64,000 nt of DNA from Thermus thermamylovorans (GCF_004307015.1 NZ_SIJL01000009.1:39301-103300); one strand, 5' to 3'. Shown: positions 46,367 through 57,006, counted from the stretch's first letter. Numbers and translations are program-made. Notes: generated by a model from the sequence alone, not told the origin.

Positions 46367-46798
46367 GTGGGAAACTCCGAGGCCTTGGCCTACGCCGTGC
46401 GGCTTCTGGCCCAACGGGCCCTGTCCCGGGCGCGCCTTAGGGAGAAGCTCCTCGCCCGTTTTCCCCGGGGGGAGGTGGAGGCGGCCCTTGCCCGGCTGGA
46501 GGAACTCGGCTACTTGGACGACCGGGCCTTTGCCGAGGCCTTCGTGGCAAGCCGGAGGAAGTACGGCCCCCTTAAGCTCCGCCACCTCCTTTTGGCCCAG
46601 GGGGTACCGGGGGAGGTGGTGGAGGAGGTTCTCGCCGCCCATGAGGGGGAGAGCTTGGAGGCGGCCCTGAAGGTCCTCCGTCGCTACCCCCGCCGCTTGG
46701 ACCAGGCCAGGGCGGTGCGCTTCCTCCAGGGCCGGGGCTTTTCCTTGGGGGTGGCCCTCGAGGCCTATCGGCTTGTCAAGGAGGAGGAAAGGGGGTAA
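46367..46798 (+). CDS. recX: RecX regulatory protein
   Basis: A 143-residue all-helical protein with three RecX-type repeats: ALAYAVRLLAQRALSRARLREKL, VEAALARLEELGYLDDRAFAEAFV and the C-terminal DQARAVRFLQGRGFS. RecX binds and limits RecA filaments. GTG start; recA is not in the window. It is followed 9 bases later by the SRPBCC gene. Confidence 0.9.
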   Translation: MGNSEALAYAVRLLAQRALSRARLREKLLARFPRGEVEAALARLEELGYLDDRAFAEAFVASRRKYGPLKLRHLLLAQGVPGEVVEEVLAAHEGESLEAALKVLRRYPRRLDQARAVRFLQGRGFSLGVALEAYRLVKEEERG

Positions 46799-46807
46799 AA
46801 AGAGCCC

Positions 46808-47245
46808 ATGCCCGAGGTGCGCGCGGAGCGCTTCATCCCCGCTCCCCCGGAGAAGGTCTACGCCCTGGCCAAGGACCTGGAGGGCCTCAAACCCTACCTG
46901 AAGGAGGTGGAGAGCCTTAAGGTTCTCTCGCAGGAGGGCAGCCGCACGCGAAGCGAGTGGGTGGCGGTGGCCATGGGCAAGAAGGTGCGCTGGCTGGAAG
47001 AGGAGGAGTGGGACGACCGGGGTCTGAGGAACCGTTTCTTCTCCCCCGAGGGGGACTTCGACCGCTACGAGGGGGAGTGGGTCTTCCTGCCGGAAGGGGA
47101 GGGCACCCGGGTGGTCCTCACCCTGGCCTACGAGCTCACCATCCCCATCTTCGGGGGGCTCTTGCAAAAGCTGGTGCAAAGGCTCATGCAGGAGAACGTG
47201 GAAAGCCTCCTTAAGGGCCTGGAGGAGCGGGTCCAGGCCGCCTAG
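46808..47245 (+). CDS. SRPBCC (START/polyketide cyclase-like) protein
   Basis: A 145-residue single-domain protein of the helix-grip fold: VRAERFIPAPPEKVYALAKDLEGLKPYL at the N-terminus, then WLEEEEWDDRGLRNRFF, and a long C-terminal helix LLQKLVQRLMQENVESLLKGLEERV. It resembles the ribosome-associated RatA/Coq10 group in general architecture. Ligand unknown. It lies just after recX. Confidence 0.85.
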   Translation: MPEVRAERFIPAPPEKVYALAKDLEGLKPYLKEVESLKVLSQEGSRTRSEWVAVAMGKKVRWLEEEEWDDRGLRNRFFSPEGDFDRYEGEWVFLPEGEGTRVVLTLAYELTIPIFGGLLQKLVQRLMQENVESLLKGLEERVQAA

Positions 47246-47337
47246 TTGCGTGGGGGCCCCTTTTGCTCTAGCATGGGCCTGAAGCCGCCCGTGCCTTCCC
47301 ACAAGCGGGGTGGCCCAAGAGCCTTCGGGAGGTCAGA

Positions 47338-47610
47338 GTGGAAACGTTGCGCGTCTCTTCCAAGTCCCGCCCCAACTCCGTGGCCGGTGCCATCGCGGCG
47401 CTTCTGCGCACCAAGGGGGAGGTGGAGGTCCAGGCCATCGGTCCCCAGGCGGTGAACCAGGCGGTGAAGGCCATCGCCATCGCCCGGGGCTACATCGCCC
47501 CCGACAACCTGGACCTGGTGGTCAAGCCCGCCTTCGTCAAGCTGGACCTGGAGAACGAGGAGCGGACCGCCCTGAAGTTCAGCATCAAGGCCCACCCCCT
47601 GGAGTCTTGA
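47338..47610 (+). CDS. spoVS: Stage V sporulation protein S homolog SpoVS
   Basis: A 90-residue protein that is almost the standard Thermus SpoVS. Its sequence begins METLRVSSKSRPNSVAGAIA, with AVNQAVKAIAIARGYIAP in the centre. SpoVS binds single- or double-stranded DNA/RNA in an Alba-like fold and is common in Thermus, which does not sporulate. GTG start with GGGAGGTCA upstream. Its stop overlaps the next gene's TTG start. Confidence 0.95.
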   Translation: METLRVSSKSRPNSVAGAIAALLRTKGEVEVQAIGPQAVNQAVKAIAIARGYIAPDNLDLVVKPAFVKLDLENEERTALKFSIKAHPLES

Positions 47611-48806
47611 GGCCGGAAACGCCCCGGGCCCTGGCCGTCTGGGTGCTCCTGGAGGTGGAGCGGGGCGGCAGGGCGCAGCACCTTTTGGACCGGGCCCTGG
47701 ACCGGCTTTCCTGGCCGGAGCGGGACAAGGCCTACGCCACCCACCTGGTCTACGGGGCCCTGCGCCGCCTGAGGCTTCTGGACTTCCTCCTGGAGCCCCT
47801 CCTGCGGCGCCCGGAGGGGCTTCCCCCGGAGGTGCGCTGGGCCCTCCGTCTGGGGGCCCTGGAGTGGCTCCTCGGCAAGCCGGACCACGCCCGGGTGAGC
47901 CCCTGGGTGGAGGAGGCCAAGCGCCATCACCCCCGCCTGGCGGGTCTGGTGAACGCGGTCCTCCGCCGCCTGGCTCCCCGGGAGGCCCCGGAGTGCGTGC
48001 GCCTTTCCCTTCCCGACTGGCTCTGCGAGGCCTGGCGGGCCTTCTTCGGCCAGGTGGCCTTCGCCGAGGGCTTCAACGAGCCCGCCCCCCTCTTCCTCAC
48101 CGCCTACCGCCCCGTGGCGGGGCTGAGGCCGGGGCCCCTTCCGGAAAGCTACCTCTGGGAGGGCCCCAAGGCCGACTTCTCCGCCCTGGGCTTCCAGCCC
48201 CAGAACCCGGCCTCCCTCCTCGCGGCCCAGCTCCTGGAGCCCGAGCCGGGGGAAAGGGTCCTGGACCTCTGCGGGGGGGCGGGGCTCAAGGCCTTCTACC
48301 TGGCGGCCAGGGGAGCGGAGGTGGTCTCCTACGACCTGAACCCCAAGCGGCAGGAGGCGGGGCGGAGGACGGCCAGGAAGCTGGGCCTCCGGGTGGACTA
48401 CCGCACCCAGGACCTGAGGAAGCCCATCCCCGAGAGGGCCAAAAAAGTCCTCCTGGACGCCCCCTGCACGGGCGCCGGCACCTTCCGCGCCCACCCCGAG
48501 CTCCGCTACCGCCTCGTCCCCGAGGACCCCGGGCGCATGGCGGCGCTGCAGCTCGCGCTTTTGGAAACCGCGGCCCAGGCCACGGAGGAGGGAGGGGTGT
48601 TGGTCTATGCGGTCTGCACCCTCACCGAGGAGGAGGGGGAAGGGGTGGCCCGGGCCTTTCTGGAGCGGCACCCGGAGTTCCGCCCCGAGCCCTTCCCCTG
48701 CCCCCTGCCGGTGCTTAAGGAGGCCCTGGGGGTGTACGTGGCCCCCGAGGGGGGCCTGGACGGGTTCTACTACCTTCGCCTCCGGAGGGTAGACTCTAGG
48801 GCATGA
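47607..48806 (+). CDS. rsmB: 16S rRNA m5C methyltransferase, RsmB-like (NusB + MTase)
   Basis: A 399-residue protein. Residues 1-125 are a NusB-like RNA-binding domain (ALAVWVLLEVERGGRAQHLLDRAL). Residues about 190-395 are an AdoMet methyltransferase with VLDLCGGAGLKAFYLAARG (motif I), LLDAPCTGAGTFRAHPE (motif IV, PC) and VYAVCTLTEEEGE (motif VI with the catalytic cysteine). TTG start overlapping the spoVS stop (TTGA). The symbol follows the NusB plus methyltransferase architecture; the target base is not proven here. Confidence 0.87.
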   Translation: MRPETPRALAVWVLLEVERGGRAQHLLDRALDRLSWPERDKAYATHLVYGALRRLRLLDFLLEPLLRRPEGLPPEVRWALRLGALEWLLGKPDHARVSPWVEEAKRHHPRLAGLVNAVLRRLAPREAPECVRLSLPDWLCEAWRAFFGQVAFAEGFNEPAPLFLTAYRPVAGLRPGPLPESYLWEGPKADFSALGFQPQNPASLLAAQLLEPEPGERVLDLCGGAGLKAFYLAARGAEVVSYDLNPKRQEAGRRTARKLGLRVDYRTQDLRKPIPERAKKVLLDAPCTGAGTFRAHPELRYRLVPEDPGRMAALQLALLETAAQATEEGGVLVYAVCTLTEEEGEGVARAFLERHPEFRPEPFPCPLPVLKEALGVYVAPEGGLDGFYYLRLRRVDSRA

Positions 48807-49588
48807 AGCTCGCCTTCCTGGGCCTGGGCAAGATGGGAAGGAGCATCCTCAAAGGCGCCCTGGACCGGGGCTTCCTGCGCCCTGGGGAGGTGGGGGTGGT
48901 GGGGCGCACCCCCGAGCGCGCCCAGGAGCTGGCCCAGGCCTTCGGCATCCGCCCCTTGAGCCTTGAGGAGCTCCCCCAGGCGGAGCGGGTCCTCCTCGCC
49001 GTGCAGCCCCGGGACTTTCCCCACCTGGCCCCGGAGATCGCCTTTCCTGGGGTGGGCTACCTTTCCATCATGGCCGGGGTGTCCACCGCCCTCCTGGCCC
49101 GCAGGCTGGACACGAGGCGGGTGGTGCGGGCCATGCCCAACGTGGCGGCCAGCATCGGGGAGAGCTCCACCGCCCTCACCGCCTTAAAGGAGGCCCGGGA
49201 GGCGGGGGACCTGGACTTCGCCCGGGCCCTCTTCGCCACCGTGGGGGACGTGTACGAGATCCCCGAGCACCTCTTCGATCCCTTCACCGCCATGTCCGCC
49301 TCCGCCCCCGCCTACCTGGCCCTGGTGGCGGAGGCCCTGGCGGACGCGGGGGTGAAGATGGGGATGCCCCGGGTCCTGGCCCTGCGCCTGGCGGCGGAGG
49401 CCCTGGCGGCCACGGGGGAGCTCCTGAAGGCCCGGCACCCCGCCCAGGTCAAGGACGAGGTGGCGAGCCCGGGGGGCACCACCATCCACGGCCTCCACGC
49501 CCTCGAGGCCCGCGCCCTGCGGGCCGCCTTCTACGAGGCGGTGGAGGCGGCCACCCGGCGGGGGCACGAGCTGGGGGAGGTGGAGTGA
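48803..49588 (+). CDS. proC: Pyrroline-5-carboxylate reductase ProC
   Basis: A 261-residue enzyme making proline from pyrroline-5-carboxylate with NAD(P)H. The N-terminal dinucleotide motif [18 protein letters not shown], then [33 protein letters not shown] and [16 protein letters not shown] are all family signatures. It overlaps the preceding methyltransferase stop (ATGA). Confidence 0.95.
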   Translation: MKLAFLGLGKMGRSILKGALDRGFLRPGEVGVVGRTPERAQELAQAFGIRPLSLEELPQAERVLLAVQPRDFPHLAPEIAFPGVGYLSIMAGVSTALLARRLDTRRVVRAMPNVAASIGESSTALTALKEAREAGDLDFARALFATVGDVYEIPEHLFDPFTAMSASAPAYLALVAEALADAGVKMGMPRVLALRLAAEALAATGELLKARHPAQVKDEVASPGGTTIHGLHALEARALRAAFYEAVEAATRRGHELGEVE

Positions 49589-49656
49589 TCCCCCTTTCCG
49601 CCGGGCCCTTCGCCGGTTCCCCAAACCCGAAGGGCGGTATGGCCCGGAGGCGGGCC

Positions 49657-49676
49657 GTCCCGGCTTGCGCCGGGGC
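49657..49676. repeat. Short hairpin in the proC downstream gap
   Basis: GTCCCGGC / GCCGGGGC with a TTGC loop and one G-T pair, in a 112-bp gap between proC and the exported protein gene. Related GC hairpins lie at 50288 and 45631. The rest of the gap contains CTTCGCC and CGAAGG segments that fit the same repeat family. Confidence 0.4.
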
Positions 49677-49700
49677 GGGGGCCCCGGTAGAAAGGGGCAT

Positions 49701-50231
49701 ATGGTCCCCGGTCCCCTGCGCCTGGCGGCCCTCCTGCCCCTGGCCCTCCTCGCCTTGGCCCAGGTCTTCCCCTCCTCCGGGGGGCGCTACCTCTACTCCG
49801 ATGGCACGGTCCAGGAGCTCCTGCCCACGGAGGAGGGGTTTCGCCTGCGCTACCTGCGGGAGGGCAGGGTCTTCCGCGAGGACCGTCTGAAAAAGGCCCC
49901 CGAGGGGCTCTACCTCCTGGGCGTGGGCCTGCCCGAGGGCTACTTCCCCTTCGAGCCCCCCCTCCTCCTCTACCCCGCCCGGCTGGAGCTGGGCCTGGCC
50001 TGGGGGGGTAGCGCCCGCTTCCAGGGGCAGCGGGTGGCCCTTTCCGCCCGGGTGGAGGGGGTGGAGGGGGTGCGGGTGGGGGCCGGGGCCTTCAACGCCT
50101 TCCGGGTGCGGGTGGCCTACACCACCGAGCGGGGGGGGACCGACCTCCAGGAGCTCTACCTGGTCCCGGGCCTGGGGGTGGTGGCCTACCGGGCGGGGGG
50201 GGTATGGGTGGGGCTCCTCCGCCGGCCCTAA
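49701..50231 (+). CDS. Small exported protein, function unknown
   Basis: A 176-residue protein. Residues 1-21 are a signal peptide (LRLAALLPLALLALAQ). The rest is beta-rich (YLYSDGTVQELLPTEEGFRLRYL, then FPFEPPLLLYPARLELGLAW, then FNAFRVRVAYTTERGGTDLQELYLVPGLGVVAY). That ending resembles periplasmic proteins that convert an ester or lipid signal, but I do not recognise the family. ATG at 49701 preceded by AAAGGGG. It stands alone between proC and the hairpin before the glycosyltransferase. Confidence 0.65.
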   Translation: MVPGPLRLAALLPLALLALAQVFPSSGGRYLYSDGTVQELLPTEEGFRLRYLREGRVFREDRLKKAPEGLYLLGVGLPEGYFPFEPPLLLYPARLELGLAWGGSARFQGQRVALSARVEGVEGVRVGAGAFNAFRVRVAYTTERGGTDLQELYLVPGLGVVAYRAGGVWVGLLRRP

Positions 50232-50287
50232 GCGCCCGCGCACGAAGGTTGCCCCATGGGCAAAGGCTGAGGTGGCTTTTCTGGGGC

Positions 50288-50315
50288 CCCCGTCGTGGCG
50301 CAAGCCACGACGGGG
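50288..50315. terminator. Perfect 12-bp hairpin with GCAA loop between convergent genes
   Basis: CCCCGTCGTGGC / GCCACGACGGGG, closed by a GCAA tetraloop, 3 bases from the stop of the glycosyltransferase and 56 bases after the exported protein. It probably terminates transcription from one or both sides. It belongs to the variable-stem family. Confidence 0.65.
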
Positions 50316-50318
50316 TGT

Positions 50319-50948
50319 TCAGGCCTGGGCCCGCAGGTAGTAGCGGGCGATCTCCCAGTACATGCGCAGGCGGTGGCGGAGGCCCGGCAGGAGGCCCCGC
50401 TTCTCCTCCTTCATCACCTGGCTGACCCCGGGCAGGGGCAGGTAGCGCACCCGCCAGCCCTGGCGCTGGGCGTGGCGGGTGAGGAGGAGCTCCAGGTCGT
50501 AGCGGGCCCCCTCCAGGCCCGGCACCCGGCGCAGGGCCTCGGTTCCCAGGGCCCGCTGGCCCGAGAGGAAGGGGGTGAGGCGCATGGCCAGGTCGGTGGA
50601 GAGCCGCCCCCCCTGGAAGACCCCCACGGTCATCTCCGCCCGCCCTTCCCGCACGGGGGCGAGGAGGGCCTCCAGGTGTTCGGGGTGAAGGCCGAGCAGG
50701 TCGGCGTCCAGGAGGAGGACGTAGGGGGTGGCCACCCGCCGGAGCCCCTCGGCGATGGCCCCTCCTTTGCCGCGGTTTTCCGGCAGGCGCACCACCTCCG
50801 CCCCGGCCCTTTCCGCCTCGGCCGCGGTGCGGTCCTGGGAGCCGTCGTCCGCCACCACCACGGGGAAGCCCGCCGCTTTGGCCACCCGCACCACCTGGGC
50901 CACGTGGGCCTCCTCGTTGAAGGCGGGGATGAGCACGGTGGCCGTCAT
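50319..50948 (-). CDS. Family 2 glycosyltransferase
   Basis: A 209-residue cytoplasmic enzyme of the GT2/GT-A fold. The nucleotide-sugar site is VLIPAFNEEAHVAQVV, then VVVADDGSQDRT, RGKGGAIAEGL and VLLLDADLLGL (DxD). It lacks the long C-terminal membrane part of larger family members, so the acceptor may be soluble or a dolichol/undecaprenyl lipid handled elsewhere. Its start overlaps the rseP stop by one base (TGATG), so it is the end of a long leftward operon. Confidence 0.88.
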   Translation of the reverse strand: MTATVLIPAFNEEAHVAQVVRVAKAAGFPVVVADDGSQDRTAAEAERAGAEVVRLPENRGKGGAIAEGLRRVATPYVLLLDADLLGLHPEHLEALLAPVREGRAEMTVGVFQGGRLSTDLAMRLTPFLSGQRALGTEALRRVPGLEGARYDLELLLTRHAQRQGWRVRYLPLPGVSQVMKEEKRGLLPGLRHRLRMYWEIARYYLRAQA

Positions 50949-51958
50949 CAGCCTCCCACAAGGCGCCGGATGTCCTGGAAGGTGACCAGGAGGACCAGGA
51001 AGATGAGGAAGAGGAAGCCCAGGTAGTGGACCATGGCCTCCTGCTCGGGCCGGATGCGGAAGAGACGGGAGAGGACCAGGAGCAGGATGCGGCCCCCGTC
51101 CAGGGCGGGGATGGGCAGGAGGTTGAAGAGGGCCAGGGAGAGGTTGATGGCCACGGTGAGCTCCAGGAGGCGGAAGAGCCCCTCCTGGGCTGCCCGCCCC
51201 GTTTCCGCCACGATGCCCACCGGGCCCACCACCCCGCTGTCCGGGTTGCCCGAGAGGACCCCGATGAGCCCCCCCACCAGGGCCTGGACCAGCTGGGGGC
51301 CGAAGGCCAGGGTGCGGGCCACCGCCAGGGAAAGCCCTTCCAGGAAGCCCACGGGCTGGAACTCCGCCTCAGGCTGGTAGACCACCCCCAGGCGCTCCAG
51401 GGGCTCGGCCCAGGCGAAGCGCAGGACCACCTCCTCCCCTTGCCGGAGCACCCGCACCGTGTGCTCCCCCGCCTCCCGCAGGCGGCCGATCTCCGCGGCC
51501 TCCCGCAGGGGCTCGCCCCCGATGGCCAGGAGGACGTCCCCCGGCCGCAGGCCCGCCCGCTCCGCCGGGCTTTCCGGGAGGACCTCCAGGATCACCGCCC
51601 GCCCCGTGGCCTGGGGCACCCCCTGGGCGCTGAAGAGGTAGCCCAGGAGGGCCCAGGCCAGGAGGACGTTCATCGCCACCCCTGCCACCAGGACCAGGAG
51701 CTTGCCGAGGAAGGGCAGGGCGTCGTACCCCCGGCCCCGCTCCTCGGGCAGGAGGCCCTCGATGTCCGCGTACCCCCCTAAGGGGATGGCGGAAAGCCGC
51801 CACTCCGTGCCCCAGGCGTGCCGCTTGAGGAGGATGGGGCCGAAGCCCACGCTGAAGGCCTTGACCCTGACCCCTTGCGCCCTCGCCGCCAGGTAGTGTC
51901 CCAGCTCGTGGACGAAGATGCTCACGCCGATGATGACCAAAAACCAAAGAAGGCTCAT
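50948..51958 (-). CDS. rseP: Site-2 protease RseP (RIP metalloprotease)
   Basis: A 336-residue membrane protease. The zinc motif [11 protein letters not shown] is near the N-terminus (residues about 17-27). A PDZ domain lies in the middle ([21 protein letters not shown], about 130-180). The second motif [12 protein letters not shown] carries the aspartate. It cleaves membrane-embedded anti-sigma factors and related substrates. The ATG at 51958 overlaps the dxr stop (ATGA). Confidence 0.93.
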   Translation of the reverse strand: MSLLWFLVIIGVSIFVHELGHYLAARAQGVRVKAFSVGFGPILLKRHAWGTEWRLSAIPLGGYADIEGLLPEERGRGYDALPFLGKLLVLVAGVAMNVLLAWALLGYLFSAQGVPQATGRAVILEVLPESPAERAGLRPGDVLLAIGGEPLREAAEIGRLREAGEHTVRVLRQGEEVVLRFAWAEPLERLGVVYQPEAEFQPVGFLEGLSLAVARTLAFGPQLVQALVGGLIGVLSGNPDSGVVGPVGIVAETGRAAQEGLFRLLELTVAINLSLALFNLLPIPALDGGRILLLVLSRLFRIRPEQEAMVHYLGFLFLIFLVLLVTFQDIRRLVGG

Positions 51959-53058
51959 GCCCACCTCTTGGCCTCCTCCCGGGCCCAGGCGTCCACGGCG
52001 AAGAGGTTATCCCATGTTAGGGGAAGGCTTGGGGTCTTTTCCAGGACCCTGGCCAACACTTGCGGGATCCGGGGGAAGGGGAGGCGGCCTGCCAGGAAGG
52101 CCGCCACCGCCACCTCGTCCGCGGCGGAGACCGCCGCCTGGGCCACCCCGCCCTGCCTGCCCGCCGCGTAGGCCACCTCCAGGGCGGGAAAGCGCTGGGT
52201 GTCCGGTTCCAGGAACTCCAGCACGCCGGGGAGGGGGAGGTCCTTGAGGGGGGTTTCCCCCCGCTCGGGGTAGGTGAGGGCGTACTGGATGGGCAGGCGC
52301 ATGTCCGCGGGGCCCAGCTGGGCCTTCAGGCTCCCGTCCACGAAGCGCACCAAGCCGTGCACGTAGGCCTGGGGGTGGACGAGGACTTTAACCCGATCCA
52401 GGGGAAAGCGGAAGAGCTCCTTGGCCTCCAAGGCCTCGAGGCCCTTGTTGAAGAGGGTGGCGGAGTCCACCGTCACCTTGGGGCCCATCCGCCAGCGGGG
52501 GTGGTTGAGGGCCATCTCCGGGGTCACCCGGGAGAGGTCCCGGGGCTCCCGCAGGAAAGGCCCTCCGCTGGCGGTGAGGATGAGCTCGGCCACGTCCTCC
52601 CGCCTCTCCCCCAGGAGGGCCTGGAAGAGGGCGGCGTGCTCGGAGTCCACGGGGAGGATCTCCGCCCCCGAGGCCTCCGCCTCCTGCCAGAGGAGGGGCC
52701 CTGCCGCCACCATGGCCTCCTTGTTGGCCAGGGCCACCCGCTTCCCCGTCCGGACCGCCGCCCGCGTGGGGGCAAGCCCCGCCAGCCCGGGGATGGCGGC
52801 CACGGCCACCTCCGCCTCCAGGGCCGCCACCTCCTCCGCCTCGGCCAGCCTGAGCCAGGGGAAACGGGTCTTGAGTTCAGGGTGCAGGCCCTCCGCCGCC
52901 GCCACCAGAAGAGGGCGCCACTCCTGGATTTGCCGGGAAAGCTCCTCCAGGTTCCGCCCCGCCGCCAGGCCCACCACCCGGTAGCCCCGCCAGCGGCAGA
53001 CCTCGAGGGCCTGCCTGCCGATGGAACCCGTGGAGCCCAAGACCACCACCCGCTTCAT
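51955..53058 (-). CDS. dxr: 1-deoxy-D-xylulose-5-phosphate reductoisomerase Dxr
   Basis: A 367-residue enzyme of the MEP isoprenoid pathway. NADPH motif [17 protein letters not shown] at the N-terminus. Catalytic and metal residues lie in [32 protein letters not shown] and [17 protein letters not shown]. Overlaps cdsA and rseP by 4 bases each. Standard for Thermus. Confidence 0.96.
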   Translation of the reverse strand: MKRVVVLGSTGSIGRQALEVCRWRGYRVVGLAAGRNLEELSRQIQEWRPLLVAAAEGLHPELKTRFPWLRLAEAEEVAALEAEVAVAAIPGLAGLAPTRAAVRTGKRVALANKEAMVAAGPLLWQEAEASGAEILPVDSEHAALFQALLGERREDVAELILTASGGPFLREPRDLSRVTPEMALNHPRWRMGPKVTVDSATLFNKGLEALEAKELFRFPLDRVKVLVHPQAYVHGLVRFVDGSLKAQLGPADMRLPIQYALTYPERGETPLKDLPLPGVLEFLEPDTQRFPALEVAYAAGRQGGVAQAAVSAADEVAVAAFLAGRLPFPRIPQVLARVLEKTPSLPLTWDNLFAVDAWAREEAKRWA

Positions 53059-53888
53059 GTGAAGACCACCACCAGAAAGTAGGTGAGGGGAAGGGTGAAG
53101 AGGAGGCTGTCGATCCGGTCCAGAAGACCCCCATGCCCGGGCAGGAAGCGCCCGGAGTCCTTGACCCCACAGTAGCGCTTCAGCATGGACTCCGCCAGGT
53201 CCCCAAGCTGGGCCGCCAGGGAGAGGAGGAGGCTGAAGAGCCAAAGCTCCAGCAGGCCGAAGGGGAAGACCTCCCGCACCAGGCCCGTGTAGAGGACCAG
53301 GGCTAGGAAGCTCACCAGTATGCCGCCCACCGAGCCCTCTACCGTCTTGCCGGGGGAGATCTCGGGGGCGAGCTTCCGCCGGCCGAAGGCGCGCCCCACG
53401 AAGTAGGCTCCGATGTCCGTGGCGAAGCTGGCCACGATGGGGAGGGAGAGGATCCACATCCCCAGGCCCTCGTCGGGCAGGTGGCGCAGGGGTAGGGCGT
53501 AGCTCAGGGTCCAGGGCAGGTAGAGGAAGGCCAGGAGGGTGAAGGCGAAGCGGCTGAGGTCTGCTCCCCGGAGGAGCTCATAGCTGAAACCCCCGATCAA
53601 AAAGAGGCCTAGGGCCACCTCCCGCCAGGGGACCTGGGGGAAGTGCCAGTGGAGCTGGGGTAGGGAGAGGAAGAAGAGAAAGATCCCACCTCCCAGGAGG
53701 AGGGGCAGGTTGAGGCCGATGCCCCGGCGGAGGAACATCCCTCTTAGCTCTAGGCTCCCCAGCCAAAGCACCAGGACCAGGGCGGGCAGGACCAGGGGAA
53801 GGCCGGCCCAAAGCACCAGAAGGAGGAGGGCCGCCCCTATCAGAGCGGAAAGCACCCGTGCGGGGAGGTCCTCCCGGGCTTCCTTCAC
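53055..53888 (-). CDS. cdsA: Phosphatidate cytidylyltransferase CdsA
   Basis: A 277-residue membrane enzyme making CDP-diacylglycerol. About eight helices. The C-terminal CDP-alcohol-type signature [28 protein letters not shown] is complete, spanning about residues 236-263 with its aspartates. GTG start at 53888 preceded by GGAGGTGGGG. Operon member downstream of frr. Confidence 0.93.
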   Translation of the reverse strand: MKEAREDLPARVLSALIGAALLLLVLWAGLPLVLPALVLVLWLGSLELRGMFLRRGIGLNLPLLLGGGIFLFFLSLPQLHWHFPQVPWREVALGLFLIGGFSYELLRGADLSRFAFTLLAFLYLPWTLSYALPLRHLPDEGLGMWILSLPIVASFATDIGAYFVGRAFGRRKLAPEISPGKTVEGSVGGILVSFLALVLYTGLVREVFPFGLLELWLFSLLLSLAAQLGDLAESMLKRYCGVKDSGRFLPGHGGLLDRIDSLLFTLPLTYFLVVVFT

Positions 53889-53925
53889 CCCCCACCTCCG
53901 AGGGATGGCCGCAGGGTGGGGCGCA

Positions 53926-54483
53926 CTAGCCCAGGATCTCCTGCTCCTTTTTCTCCAAGAGCCCGTCAGCCTTGGCGATGAACTCGTCGGTGATCTTCTG
54001 GATCTCCCCCTCGGCCCGCTTGGTGTCATCCTCGGAGAGGTGTAGCTCCTTGGAGAGTTTCCGGAGCTTTTCCAGGGCCTCGCGGCGGAGGTTGCGGATA
54101 GCCACGCGCCCCTCCTCGGCCATGTGGCGGGCCGTCTTCACCAGCTCCTTGCGCCTTTCCTCGGTGAGGGGGGGGATGTTGATGTAAAGGGCGTCCCCCC
54201 GGTTGGCTGGGTTCAGCCCCAGGTCAGAGTCGCGGATGGCCTTCTCGATGGCCTTGAGGGCGCTTTGGTCCCAGGACTGCACCACCAGGGTGCGGGCGTC
54301 GGGGGCGGTGACGGTGGCGATCTGGGAGAGGGGGACCTGGGCGCCGTAGTACTCCACCTTCAGGTGGAGGAGCAGGGCGGGGTTGGCCCGCCCGGTGCGC
54401 AGGCCCGCTAGGTTGTGCTCCAAGGCTTCCAGGCTCTTTTGCATGTGGGCCCGGGTTTCCGCGTAGAGGTCTTTCAGGGTCAT
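53926..54483 (-). CDS. frr: Ribosome recycling factor
   Basis: A 185-residue factor that splits post-termination ribosomes with EF-G. Family sequence is present: a start MTLKDLYAETRAHMQKSLEA, then LRTGRANPALLLHLKVEYYG, then PLTEERRKELVKTARHMAEEG and AIRNLRREALEKLRKL. It follows pyrH by 11 bases. Confidence 0.97.
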   Translation of the reverse strand: MTLKDLYAETRAHMQKSLEALEHNLAGLRTGRANPALLLHLKVEYYGAQVPLSQIATVTAPDARTLVVQSWDQSALKAIEKAIRDSDLGLNPANRGDALYINIPPLTEERRKELVKTARHMAEEGRVAIRNLRREALEKLRKLSKELHLSEDDTKRAEGEIQKITDEFIAKADGLLEKKEQEILG

Positions 54484-54494
54484 GCTTCCCTCCT

Positions 54495-55839
<1,345 letters not shown>

Positions 55840-55843
<4 letters not shown>

Positions 55844-56622
55844 GCTTCCACCTCGCCCTCGTTAAGGCTCGTGGAGGCCTGCTGGCCCTGCCTTTCCGCC
55901 TCCTCCACCAGGGCGTAGGAGGGGGAGGGCTCCACCACCCCGCCCCGGGCCTGGATGATGAGGTCAGCGGCCCGGGAGAGGATGAGCTGGATGGAGCGGA
56001 TGGCGTCGTCGTTGCCGGGGATGATGTAGTCCACCAGCTCGGGGTCGGAGTCGGTGTCCGCCAGGGCGATCACCGGGATGAAGAGCTTCCTGGCCTCCCG
56101 CACGGCGATGGCCTCCTTGGTGGGGTCCACGACAAAGACGGCGTCGGGAAGGCGCTTGAGGCGGCGGAAGCCAAAGAGGTACTTCTGCAGGCGCTCAAGC
56201 TCGTGCTTGAGGCGCACCTGCTCCTTCTTGGGGCGTTCCCCGATGGCCTCGGAGGCGAAGAGGGCTTCCAGCTCCTCTAGGCGGTTCACCCGCTGGGCGA
56301 TGGTCTTGAAGTTGGTGAGCATCCCCCCCAGCCAGCGCTGGTTCACGTAGGGCATCCCCGACCGCTCTGCCTCCATGCGCACGATGTCCTGGGCCTGCTT
56401 TTTGGTGCCCACAAAGAGCACCGTCCCCCCCCGCATGGCCAGGTCCTCGAGGAAGCGGAAGGTGCGCTCCAGCTCCACCATGGTCTTCTGCAGGTCGATG
56501 ATGTGGATGCCGTTGCGCTCCGCATAGATGTAGCGGCCGAACTTGGGGTTCCAGCGCTTGCGCTCGTGGCCGAAGTGGACCCCTGCCTCCAGAAGCTCCT
56601 TGACGCTGATGTTCACCGGCAT
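55840..56622 (-). CDS. rpsB: Ribosomal protein S2
   Basis: A 260-residue small-subunit protein. Signatures: [20 protein letters not shown], then [12 protein letters not shown], and later [20 protein letters not shown]. Start ATG 56622 chosen; upstream the frame continues with sequence unlike S2. About 100 bases of untranslated leader separate it from its promoter. Confidence 0.97.
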
Positions 56623-56727
56623 ATGCCTCCCGTTCGGGGAAGGTTGGGCTTGGCGTTCCGCTAGCGCGCCGGCCTGCTTCCCGCGGGACCTTCCCCTGCC
56701 CGCGGGCTGGTCCGGCACACCCTCCCG

Positions 56728-56756
56728 ATTATAGGCGGCCCTTACCCTTTGCGTAA
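56728..56756 (-). promoter_or_regulatory. Promoter of rpsB-tsf
   Basis: Minus-strand -10 element TATAAT (56733-56728) is perfect; a weaker -35 TTACGC (56756-56751) lies 17 bases upstream. Its -35 overlaps the -35 of the divergent tRNA-Ala promoter, so the two compete for RNA polymerase. Confidence 0.7.
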
Positions 56757-56777
56757 CCCCCCCGTTTGGGCTATACT
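56749..56777 (+). promoter_or_regulatory. Promoter of tRNA-Ala
   Basis: TTGCGT (56749-56754), exactly 17 bases, then TATACT (56772-56777). The tRNA begins 12 bases later. A strong sigma-70 promoter back-to-back with that of rpsB. Confidence 0.8.
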
Positions 56778-56788
56778 CCCCTAGGCCT

Positions 56789-56863
56789 GGGGCGGTAGCT
56801 CAGAGGGAGAGCACCCGCCTTGCAAGCGGGAGGTCAGGGGTTCGAATCCCCTCCGCTCCACCA
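56789..56863 (+). tRNA. tRNA-Ala (anticodon UGC)
   Basis: A complete cloverleaf with encoded CCA. The acceptor stem GGGGCGG pairs with CCGCTCC and contains the G3-U70 pair that identifies alanine tRNAs. The anticodon stem CCCGC / GCGGG encloses CTTGCAA, giving anticodon TGC. The TTCGAAT loop is standard. The 3' half lies at the edge of an integrated element whose integrase gene is 171 bases away, making this the likely attachment site. Confidence 0.98.
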
Positions 56864-56883
56864 AGTCCAGGAGGCAAAGCTTT

Positions 56884-56909
56884 ACCCCCCGGTAGCATAG
56901 CCGGGGGGT
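56884..56909 (+). terminator. Hairpin after tRNA-Ala
   Basis: A 9-bp perfect stem ACCCCCCGG / CCGGGGGGT with an 8-base loop TAGCATAG, 21 bases after the tRNA. No long T-tract follows. It could end tRNA transcription or be part of the element end. Confidence 0.6.
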
Positions 56910-56915
56910 GCTCTA

Positions 56916-56937
56916 TACGGTTTATCTACGGTTTATC
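56916..56937. repeat. Tandem 11-bp direct repeat TACGGTTTATC, candidate integrase arm site
   Basis: TACGGTTTATC occurs twice back to back. It is AT-rich compared with everything around it and lies between the tRNA and the integrase gene. Such short direct repeats near an attachment site are typical binding sites for the arm-binding domain of tyrosine integrases. Function inferred. Confidence 0.5.
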
Positions 56938-56983
56938 GCGGCAGGCCCTCCCTTGCGTGCCTGCTTTTCACCGGAAGGAGGAA

Positions 56984-57006
56984 GCCCGGAGGAGGACCCT
57001 CCGGGC
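56984..57006 (-). terminator. Terminator of the integrase gene
   Basis: A perfect 9-bp stem GCCCGGAGG / CCTCCGGGC with loop AGGAC, 28 bases beyond the integrase stop (minus strand), followed by pyrimidine-rich TTCCTCCTTCC. Confidence 0.6.
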
